The translations under genes were made by a program, and so were the position numbers. 64,000 nt of DNA from Hypomesus transpacificus (Eukaryota; Chordata; Actinopteri; Osmeriformes; Osmeridae): positions 9,353,199-9,417,198 of the forward strand of contig NC_061062.1 of the NCBI RefSeq assembly GCF_021917145.1. The letters run 5' to 3'. Within the stretch, counting starts at the first letter, position 1, and each line of letters opens with the position of its first letter. This document shows positions 1-9,152 of this stretch, piece by piece. Under the pieces are notes generated by a model, which saw only the letters and a list, made by a program, of their open reading frames with translations, had not been told where the DNA came from and ran no database searches.

Positions 1-463
1 AACGCAAGTTGTAATAAGTCATGTGAGATATCAGCCGTTCATTTAGGAGGTCATAAAACTATTATCTGCCGTATCTTGTGCTAATCTAGGAGCGTGAGCA
101 GGAGAGTGATCATTACAGGGGGGGGGGGGGGGGGGCAGCGCTGACAAGAGGAAGCCGGACACCTTTTTCCACATCTCATTGCCCAGCAGGAGCGGAGCCT
201 TGCATCAGACTTGAGGATGGGAACGGGCGGGGGGGCGGGGGGGATAAAAAGAAAGCCGTGGCAATAAATTATTCCCTCAAAGATAATTTGACTCTTAATG
301 AAAGAACAATGAGAACAAACGCCCTCGTTTTGGAGGGGGCCATCCTGCCTCGTGGCAGTTGCTCTAGATTCTTGTACTCACACACACACATGTTTTAAAC
401 AGGTCTTATGAGAGGGAGGAGGGACACCTATTCAAAAAACAATAAGCACACACACACACCAAC
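1..463. other. SETD3 intron 6 (left part)
   Basis: This is intronic DNA downstream of SETD3 coding exon 6, cut by the window edge. It holds an 18-base G run at 118-135, a G-rich patch near 226-243 and short CA repeats near 380 and 450. The CA repeat at about 448-459 lies only a few bases beyond the exon 6 donor. I see no coding exon here. Confidence 0.7.
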
Positions 464-1788
464 CTGTAGTCATCGAATGTAAAGGCATCCTTCAAGGGCA
501 GCTTACTGGCGGTGGGATGAGTCTGAAGATTGAAGGTGAGAAAGAGAGGAGGGGGGGAAAAATAGAGAGAGAGAGCAAAAATAAAAACACAAATCAGTGT
601 GTGAAATTTCATTATGCGTGGGATGGGGGGGACTAACGGACGCCTAACAAGGGTGTGGGAGTATGGGGAGGGGTGAGGGGGGCAGTGTGTGCGAGCATGG
701 TCCATCGACGCATGGGGCTGGGGGGGGGGGGGGATCAGGGTGGCGGGAGCCCCCCATACATCACTGTCAACTTAATTTGTTGTGCCCAGCAGCCGTCATA
801 AATCTGCTTCATCAATTTGAGGAGGTGGGGAGGGGGGGAGGGTGGCTGACAAGACACACACACACACACGTGCGCGCGCACACACACACCCATAGCAGGA
901 GCGCCACTTGAATCTACATTTTAATGCTGCGGCCGCGGTCGCCCCCAAGGGCTCATTTGCAATGAGCCTGAGCTGCTGCTGGTGAGCTGGGGTTACATGG
1001 TGGAGGGGAGAGAGCGAGGGCTGGAGAGAGGGCAGAGCACACGAGAGAGAGAGGGGAGCGCTACGGAAGACGAGAGAAGAGAGAGGTGGTTGCGGGGTAA
1101 GGATGATAATACTAAATCTGCTCTCTCCATCTAGTTCTAAAATGCATGTGTGTGCATTTTGCAAAATGCACGTGTGTGTGTGTGCGTGCGTGTAAAGTTA
1201 GGGAGAACCCTGTGCTTGAGCTTCTACGCGCTGCCTCTGAGAGCCATTAAAAGATAAGAGACCGGTGGTAGGAGGAGGCCGAGGGCTGAGAGGAGAGAAG
1301 GAAGAAAGCAAAAACAGGGGAAAGAGAAGGAGAATAGGGGAAGGAGAAGGAGAGGGAAGGAGAGCCACCGAGGATAGAGAGATGAAGGGGGAAAGGAGAG
1401 GCAGGGGAGAGCAATAGTGAACAAAGAATGAAAGAAAGACACAAAGGAAGTATAGAAAATAGACAGAAGGAAAGAAGTTCTCTGGTTCAGGGTTCATAGT
1501 GAGTTCAATGCTGGTCTGTGGGGGCCAGCTGCTCTCAGAACTCAACAGTCATCCAGCGGCCTGGGCCGTCCTTCCCGTTAGCCCCGCGTTTGAAAGTAGA
1601 CAAGCCAGACAGAGCTCGACACCGTCAGAGGTCGTTTTTGGTGGAGAGACTGGTCCACGAGTGAGACGTGGACCAGTCTCCCACACAAAGGGGGCACACT
1701 GGTGCATGTTGAGCTCTTGATGCATTAGCATCACCAGGCGAGGGTCATCCATCATGAGCCACTGTGGAGTGTGTGAGAGAGAGAGAGA

Positions 1789-1823
<35 letters not shown>

Positions 1824-4800
1824 GTAGTGAGTTGAGAGGGACAGAAACAAGTGAGGGGTAGCTTACATGGAGAGAGCGGCATAGAAAGGGGAGAAGCAGG
1901 GGGTGGTAGAGAGAGGGAGGAGGTCAGGTCCTGGAAAACAATTAGTGCGTGGAGACCACGCAGGGCAAAGGCTTGTGGGTATCAGGTCCTGGTAAGAGGC
2001 TGCTAATTGGTTCAGGACCAGAAGATAGAAGGCAGCTCTGATGTCATTGAGTCACTAGATTAGACCGGCAGACTACTGATGAACGCCTTGACTGTTAGGT
2101 CAAGTATGACCAGGCCCCTATTTTGGCTAATCCCTGGGTATGATCATTTCAGAATCACCAGGTAAAAATGATCTATATGAATGCACAAAGCAGCGGACTC
2201 GAGCCAGGGTGAGGATGAGCAAGAGCCTTCTAGCACATTTGGCCAGGGTGTCTGTGTGTGTGGTACGCACTGATATCAAGGAAGCACTGGAGAGAGAGGG
2301 GAGGAGGAGGAGGGAGAGAGAAAGGAAGAGAACATGGAGTGAGAAAGAGGAAAGGATGGAAGGAAGGTAACAGAGACGACACCTATGGGACTCAACCATT
2401 TGTCATCACACACACACACACCCCCCCAAGGTTACTCTGCGTTCCGTGCATACCAGGGGTCACCTTATGAAGTCCTTTCACAGCCACACGCCCCCCCAGG
2501 TTGTGCACACGCAACACTTGAACACACACAAACACACACACAAACTCTTGTGTATTCACACATAACCCTATCCCATGCCAGGTCTAAGGAGGGGCTGATG
2601 TGTAGGAGACAGAAGCAGACAGCCACAGTCCTGTTCCAACCCAAGACAGGTGATGTCTATCCCTCCCTTCATCTGTGTGTATGTGTGTGTGGGTGTGTTA
2701 TGCGCGAGATAGTGTGTGCATACATTGAGGGGCAGCTAAGGTGGACTGGGGGGGAGGGGGGGGGCTGGTGGCGGGGGCCGTGTAGACAGGTCCTCTCTCT
2801 GTCTCCTATTCTACATGTAAGGGAAGGTACAATCAGGTCAATTCAATTCAAAGCCAATGCGACAAGCTAATTTTCCAGCCCGGTCATCTGCAGCCGCCTC
2901 TAAGAGGGGAGAGGGTGTCTGTGCGTGTGTGTGTGTGTGTGAGAGAGAGAGACGGAAGGAAGGAAAGAGAGTGAAAGAGAGAAGGGGGGGGGAGGGGGGC
3001 TGACATTGAAAATAGTCATTACACTGACACCAGCGGCCCCCAAACCTAGGGACAGGAACGAAGGAGGGATGGAGAGATACAAAGAAAAAAGGAGGGTTTA
3101 GGAGAAAAGGAAGAAAAAGAGGAGAGGTGAGAGGAAGACAGGGGTGACGAGAGGGAGCACTGGGGGGAAGAGGGGTGGACGAAATGAAAGAGAAACGTAG
3201 TTGAGGTGACAGGGACACGTGCACACACACACACACACACACCTCTATACAAACGCAGTGCCAGCCAAGCGAGAAGGAGAGTTAGAGATGGAGATAGGAG
3301 AGAGAGAGAGGGAGAGATAGAACAATGTTTAAATGTCACCTTGTTCACTTAAAACTCGCTTGTCTTAAACACTCGTGACCAGCCAATAAGACTCTCACTG
3401 CTATCAAAGTAATCAATGTATACCATACCATGACAATGGTAATTCCTACAGGTGATCATTCAATTTGAATGTTATTCAGAAACGATTCTTCTCATGTTTG
3501 GCCAGGCATCTACACATACTGTAGCCACTGGTAAGTACAGTAAGTAAACACAAGAGAGTGGTGGAGAGAGAAGCTGGGAACGAGGCAGACAGGGAGAGTT
3601 GGAAACAGAGAGAGGGAGATAGAAAGAGAGAGAAGTATCATTGTGATAGTTTTATCTGGATTTACCTAAGCGATGTTATGGTTCGTACAGAAGCAGCTCT
3701 GGGCTGTTCTTTAACTCGTCGCTACCATCTAGTGGCCAATATTATGGAACTGCACATCACTGACAGGCTGTGATCGATTTCAAACAAGGCATTTGTCAAG
3801 CTGTGTTTGGTGCTTCAGAGACACATGCCATACACTGTGAAAAGCAAGAAAAAATCCTAAACAAATCTAAGGCTTTTTCAATTAATGTATTCATATTGAG
3901 GGTTTTGTCTATGTGTTAAAATGGTGAAACCAAATTGTTTCAGTCAATTGTGCAAGTCAAACATCCTTGATAAACGACCAAGTTTATTCAAGATCTTAAA
4001 ATAGGCAACTCAAAAGAGTGGAGGTTATAAATAATAAAACTGACAATACCTTCCAGACAACTAAACTATAGATTTTTAATTAAGAATGACAGTCGAGGCA
4101 AGGAAACTGAAAAAAACATTGAATGTTTCCATTCCATAAATGTGTGACGCCTCATCTTGTAAGCGTTGCCTAATTAACAGTCAACCTAATGAAGACTTCA
4201 AAAGGCATTCCAAAATCTAGAACTCAAAATAATTTAGGGAGAAAATCTTTTCAGAACACACGGAGCCGACACCAAAGGAAAATATCCTGGCTGTTGCTCG
4301 TCGTTTTGATCAGAGCAGACACTAAAGGAATTGTCACTCTGACGCTGTGTTTTAATAACGCAGCATTAGCATATTTGGAGATTTGCATCACAATACATCA
4401 GTCTAGCCAACACTTAAGACTTCATAATAAAGGGAATATTGCATGGCCTCTCTGTCTTCTGTGTTGAATTGATAGCACTGCCGGAGATAAACCGGACCTG
4501 AAAACGTGGACGGAAATAAACCATGGAGACTGGAGAGGACTATTACTCTGCTTCAGCAGGACTGAGGTGAACACTGTTGTTTTAACAACCCGTCGTTTAA
4601 AATGGGAGCCTTACTTTGTCGATTGGACTGAAAACGTTGGCCAGAGAACATTCCAAACAACATTCTAGTGTTACATGTCGGACCAACCTCTTTTAGGGAT
4701 GCCATTGAACCAAGGTGTTCAACACAGGTAAATGTGTTCTTGAATATTTGACTGACTCTGAATGGATTCAACAAATCCAATGAAGACAAGGTAGTAGTTG

Positions 4801-7752
4801 GGTTTCTGGCTGCAGCTCGCATAGGGAGCTCATGTCTAGTTCTGTGCAGGGTGGGTTTACATTTACATTTAGTCATTTAGCAGACGCTCTAATCCAGAGC
4901 GGGACAATCCCCCCGAGCCAAGTAGGGTGAAGTGCCTTGCCCAAAGTCACAACGTCATTTGGCATGGCGGGGAATCGATCCGGCAACCTTCTGATTACTA
5001 GCCCGACTCCCTCACCACACAGCCATCTGACTCCTCTATAGCTCAGTTGTAGAGCATTGGACTGCACTTCAAGAGGTCCCAAGTTCAAATCCTCTCTTTG
5101 GATACAAACGTTTACATGATCGTAGTATTATTCTGTACATTTTCCCCTTCCAGTTAAGGAAAAGTGAAATGTCCCCCCCCCTGCTGGTGACGTTGTAGTA
5201 CTACAAGGCCAGGTCCCCAACCCCCAGCTCTGTGTGTCATTGGCAGCTTATCAGAGGCCTGTGAAATTGAGTGCAAGACGGCACTCTAAACCTGCTCTGG
5301 GCCCCCATCTCACCCTCCACCCGTCTGCTCTCCGCTCCACGGCTGGAAACCTCTTACTGCCTGATTCCTCTTGCCAGGCAACAGACATGCTGACAGACAG
5401 GAGAAGGGCGAGCGAGAGAGAGAGAACGAGAGAGAGAGGTGAGATAAGGAGAGGACAGCAAACAAGGGAAGAGAAGAGTGCGAGCGAGAGAGCGATCGAG
5501 AGAGAGGGTGTCATATGGAGAAGAGGGCAAATAAGGGAGGGAGAGAAAGAGCGAAAGCAAGTGCAGCGGACTGAAATGCAGACCCCAGATTGGGCGAATA
5601 AAGAAGCCGTGGTCATAACTCCTCTTTGAAGGGACATGGGCCTGGACCTCAAATCCAAGGGGTTACATTCAATCGACTGTGAAACATGCAGTCAAACCAG
5701 GGAGCTGTGGGCTTCAGGATGCAAAGTCCAAACGATGCGACTGGCTCCCTCACAAAACACACACACACGCGCGCGCGCTTACCTGGACCACCTTGTAGAA
5801 GTATGCGTACTGGCGCGCTGTGTTCTTGTACTGACTCAGCACGTCCTGCACGGCCTGCGTGCCCAGCAGGTGGCGCACCTCCTCCTCCTCGTAGTAGAGG
5901 GGCGTGTCGTACTCGGAGGGCAGAGTCTTGATGTAGGGCAGCCACGGCGAGGCGGGCTCCGAGCGCTCGCACAGCAGGTGCAGAGCCAGCGTCACGTTGC
6001 CCATGGCCTGGAGGATTCGGTCCTGGCTGTACAGGGGGCCTGGTGGGGAGAGCATTTGACTACACATGAAGAAGTTCCCCCAGTGCTGGATGTGCTTGGG
6101 ATATGGGGGCACTGTGGGGGTTGGCACTGTGTTGGTCGGCCGTGGAAAAGGCCACGCCCTGGTCAGCGCCAGGGGCAAACGCCCAGCCGAGCCTTAAGTT
6201 TCTAGGAGGCTATTCAAGGTTATTTATTTATAGAAGTGTATCCCTGTGTATGTGTGTGTGTGTATAACAGATTTAAAAGCACATGGACGTACCCAGGACA
6301 GAGTTCTTAGCTGACTCCACAGTCATCAGCATGCTCCTGGGGATCCACAGGAACAGCTCCTCTGCCTGCCCACACAACATATTACACCCCGTTTACATTG
6401 GACTCCTTAGCAAAAACAACTCCAAACCATTGTTGACCTTAGTTATTGCTATGGTTGGCCATTGATCAGCCTCCAGAATGGGAGGGAGAGACAAAAGGGA
6501 CAGGAGCCAGATTAGCACGCCTTTTGTCGCATCGACCGGCCCCAGCGGGCGGGCATTTTTGAGAAGTCGATGAGGGCTGATTGGGGGTCATTAGGAGGAG
6601 AAGGCCAATGAGGGCGCCTCCTACCTGGCTCTGCTAATGGAGGAGCTGATCAATCTGTGGTGTTCACTGGGGGGGAGGTGGGGTCTGGAGGCCGTGCATC
6701 AGGTCAGCTCATCGAACATCAATGAACATGTGTTTTACTTGGTACTGTAGAGAGTGTGTGTGTGTGTGTGGGGGGGGTGCTCTGCAGGGTGTTGTGGACG
6801 CACCTTGATGTCCCTGGTAGCGCGGAGGCCGAAGCCCTCGTCTCCAAAGTCGGCGATCTGGAAGCCGTCGCAGGAGGCCCCGCTCTCCTGGGCCCAGGCC
6901 ATGAGCTCAGAGAAGTACTCCTCCCTGGTGCCCTCAAACATCACCGACAGTCCTTGGGGGGGGGGGGGGGGGGGGGGGGGGGTGACACGCACACGCGTTT
7001 CACCTGTCTCTTGTGTGTGTGGGAGTTGGTGATAGTGAGTTTTTGTGTGTGTGAATTTGTGATAGGAAGTGTTTGCATATGTATGTATGTATGTATGTAT
7101 ATGCATACGTATGTGTGTCACAGCCTACCTTTCTGCTTCTTGCGGATCTTCTCCACCAGGGCTCGTATCTGAACATACTCCTCCCACTCTTTCCCTGGAG
7201 CGGGGGCAGCACTGCTACACTCTACACACACGCAGGTGCACACACACACACACACACACACCTTAGTAAGCAGCTTCCTCTTACAACTTCAGCTGGTACA
7301 CTTTTGATCAACGTGACAAAAAATGGCAATTAGGCCACATAGTAACAACTGTTATTATGCGGTTCATATCATTCATCTGAGAATACAATTTGATGAACTT
7401 CGTTATCAAGGGTTCAAACTAAAGTAGGACATAATCAGTCCCATCATCAGGAACGGAAACTGATCTTTATAAACCCAATGTGGTCATTTCAATACTCTTA
7501 ATGGAGATGCATTCCAGTTGAAACAGCACTCAACTAACATGACCGTCTTAACTGAATACAAATGCTGGGTTCTTGCTTCATTAAAGGAAGTGAGGGAGGA
7601 AGTGGTTAGGGAGTGTTTTCACAGGCTGATGGTCAGGAAGTACACGTACTCTGTAGGAGCTCAGAGATGAGGCTCATCATCTCCTTGGGGGACACCACGG
7701 CCGCGGCGCCTGTCCCTGACTTCTGAGTCTTCACTCGACTCTTCTTCCCCAT
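464..7752 (-). CDS. setd3: SETD3, actin-histidine N-methyltransferase, 5' coding exons 1-6 (partial)
   Basis: SETD3 transfers a methyl group from S-adenosylmethionine to His73 of actin, mainly in the cytoplasm. Six coding exons read on the minus strand: 7650-7752, 7129-7221, 6804-6952, 6293-6365, 5783-6039 and 464-522. All junctions are GT-AG and phases join. The start is fixed by the family N-terminus MGKKSRVKTQKSGTG. Spacing matches human without gaps at least through the first 110 residues, so the Arg (residue 75, in GTREEYF) and the Glu/Phe of DEGFGLRATRDI (104 and 106) that contact the cofactor in the human enzyme are kept. Exon 5 carries LYSQDRILQAMGN and KNTARQYAYFYKV of the SET region; exon 6 carries KLPLKDAFTFDDYR. 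The catalytic SET core that follows and the Rubis-subs-bind domain lie off the left edge. Splice sites of exons 2, 3, 5 and 6 lie beside simple repeats. Identity is secure; the gene is incomplete only because of the window edge. Confidence 0.96.
1641..1684. repeat. Inverted repeat, 18-bp stem with one bulge
   Basis: GAGACTGGTCCACG at 1646-1659 is followed, after a 7-base loop, by its exact reverse complement at 1667-1680. Beyond one unpaired A, four more bases pair (GTGG at 1641-1644 with CCAC at 1681-1684). In SETD3 pre-mRNA the minus-strand copy would fold into the same hairpin. The stem is short for a microRNA precursor, and no function is claimed. Confidence 0.75.
1793..1822. repeat. Homopolymer G30
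   Basis: Thirty uninterrupted G on the plus strand, inside SETD3 intron 5. It is the longest of thirteen G or C runs of 14 bases or more in the window. Length in the assembly may be unreliable. Confidence 0.9.
4857..5033 (-). mobile_element. tRNA-derived SINE (tRNA-Ser-like head)
   Basis: Read on the minus strand from about 5033, the element starts with a tRNA-like head. It has an A-box-like TGGCTGTGTGGTGAGG, a Ser-anticodon-like region GGGCTAGTAATC and a B-box-like GGATCGATTCC. A body follows containing GGGCAAGGCACTTCACCCTAC, and the tail is GAGCGTCTGCTAAATGAC ending in short ATGTAA repeats. This head, body and tail combination is familiar from interspersed SINEs of many teleosts; I do not assign a named family. 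Boundaries are approximate. It lies inside SETD3 intron 5, in the same orientation as the gene. Confidence 0.8.
5034..5106 (+). pseudogene. tRNA-Cys(GCA)-like pseudogene
   Basis: The stretch ATAGCTCAGTTGTAGAGCAT, then GACTGCA with anticodon GCA, then TCAAGAGGTC and GTTCAAATCC follows the vertebrate tRNA-Cys gene closely from the D arm to the B box. The D stem (GCTC/GAGC) is intact, and the anticodon stem has one G-A mismatch. The T stem (CCAAG versus CCTCT) and most of the acceptor stem no longer pair, so it is judged a decayed copy rather than a working tRNA. It abuts the SINE head, which points the opposite way. Confidence 0.6.
6956..6982. repeat. Homopolymer G27, forming the polypyrimidine tract of SETD3 exon 3
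   Basis: Twenty-seven G on the plus strand read as C27 on the SETD3 strand. The run is followed only by AAG before exon 3 starts at 6952, so this homopolymer occupies the place of the polypyrimidine tract of that 3' splice site. Confidence 0.85.
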
Positions 7753-7871
7753 GGTGCAACTGGACAGCAGAGCAAGGGCAAAGGGGCTGGGAAAGAGATG
7801 CTTCAAGTTATTATTCTATTATTCATTGACTTACTTCCTTTAGTCATATATAAGTCTACGCCAGGGGTCTC

Positions 7872-8072
7872 CAACTGTTCCTGGAGAGCTACCTGCCTGT
7901 TGGTTCAACTGTTCCTGGAGAGCTACCTGCCTGTTGGTTCAACTGTTCCTGGAGAGCTACCTGCCTGTTGGTTCACTGTTCCTGGAGAGCTACCTGCCTG
8001 TTGGTTCAACTGTTCCTGGAGAGCTACCTGCCTGTTGGTTCAACTGTTCTTGGAGAGCTACCTGCCTGTTGT
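7872..8072. repeat. 34-bp minisatellite, about 6 copies
   Basis: Tandem copies of a 34-bp unit (CAACTGTTCCTGGAGAGCTA plus CCTGCCTGTTGGTT). The copies are nearly identical; one junction has lost two bases and the last copy diverges. The unit resembles part of a dispersed teleost repeat that begins GGTCTCCAAC.TGTTCCTGGAGAGCTACC, so the array probably arose by local amplification of a single insertion. Confidence 0.9.
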
Positions 8073-8448
8073 TTTGGGTGTTTATGTTGGTGGACACCAG
8101 CTAGCAACAACACCAAAGTAATGGAGAAATAAAAACTGGAATCAATTCCCCCATAGCCTGGAACTGCCAGACACATTCGAAAATGTGTTTTAGTGTGGAA
8201 CCTCTGGGTGTTTATCAACGGGCGCAGAACAAAACGCCTCAGGACATAATTGGATGGATACAATCAAACAGAGCAACGAAACATCTTGGAGCAACAAAAA
8301 ATCCCCCCCCCCCCCCCCTCCCAAAAGGTCTGGCATTGTTCTTTGCGATGTACACTAGAGGGCACAAGAGAGCGACTCTTACGAGTAGACTGAGCTGAGA
8401 GTGACCAAAAGTGGCAGGCTATTTTTTGTTCATCTTGGCACAGGATAT

Positions 8449-9152
8449 CAGTGTTTCCCACACATAGACTAATTTGTGGCGGTGCGCCACAGAGTCAACA
8501 CCGGCCGCCACACATTGCGTTTCGTGAAACAATTTTTTATTATCGCTATTTAGGTTAAAACACGCAGCGTATTCGTTCAGCTGCATTTCCTTTCCCCTGC
8601 TCTCCCTCCGTCTCTCTGTCACTCATCTTTCCCACATATGCACACAGTCACAACGTCAGCACACGTTAGCAACAATGCATACATATGCCGTTCTAGTAAG
8701 ACCGACAGCGAGCCTTCAGCATTAGTGCCGTAGCTAAAAGTCGAGGAAAGTTGAGGCTACTTTTCGCTAGGTACCTTACTCACATTTACATTTAGTCATT
8801 TAGCAGACGCTCTTATCCAGAGCGAGTTACAGTACTCGAAGTTTCCCCTTCGTTCTTTTGGTGAGAAGTCTCAGGAGCTAGCTACTTACTCGGCGTCATG
8901 GAGCCGACCAGTTAAATAGTTGTTTAGCACTAGCGTTGCTACATGCATAATGCAGAAATGATATGTTAGTTGTTGTTAATTTGTGAAGGTGTGAATCATT
9001 TTGGATTAATATTTAATGTAACAAATTATTAACAAATTAACTGTGTAACGAATTATTAACGAAGGAATTATTACGACCCCCCCCCCCCCCCCCGTCTGAC
9101 AACCCCCACCCCTCCCCGCCACAATTAGATTTCTAATCTGTGGAAAACACTG
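8449..9152. mobile_element. Non-autonomous hAT-like DNA transposon
   Basis: The left end CAGTGTTTCCCACA and the right end TGTGGAAAACACTG are terminal inverted repeats with one mismatch in 14. Outside them GGATATC occurs on both sides (8443-8449 and 9152-9158), a 7-base direct repeat consistent with a target duplication; where the element ends exactly is ambiguous by one base. The terminal sequence is of hAT type, whose usual duplication is 8 bp. No transposase reading frame is present. Inside are a GGCGG/CCGCC-rich patch near the left end, a SINE fragment and a C17 run. Confidence 0.75.
8782..8833 (-). mobile_element. SINE 3'-tail fragment nested in the hAT-like element
   Basis: The sequence reads ACATTTAGTCATTTAGCAGACGC and then TCTTATCCAGAGCGAGTTAC on the plus strand. 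It matches the tail of the SINE at 4857-5033 and is closer to the common form of that tail. Only the tail is present, with no tRNA-like head. Confidence 0.7.

Larger units (their letters stand above)
523..5782. other. SETD3 intron 5 (5.3 kb)
   Basis: This is the largest SETD3 intron in view. The first 3.4 kb and the 5.2-5.6 kb part are dominated by purine-rich GA tracts, CA/TG repeats and G runs (720-733 and 1793-1822, the latter 30 bases). A hairpin lies at 1641-1684. From about 3780 to 4520 the DNA is AT-rich and free of simple repeats. A SINE and a tRNA-Cys-like sequence lie at 4857-5106. No coding exon was recognised; open frames here follow the low-complexity tracts. Confidence 0.7.

Noticed and set aside
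5034-5106. A functional tRNA-Cys gene
   Set aside because: The D arm and anticodon fit, but the T stem and acceptor stem do not pair; it is recorded as a pseudogene.
5636-6205. A 189-codon plus-strand frame
   Set aside because: It is the antisense of SETD3 exon 5, whose minus-strand reading is clearly the conserved protein.
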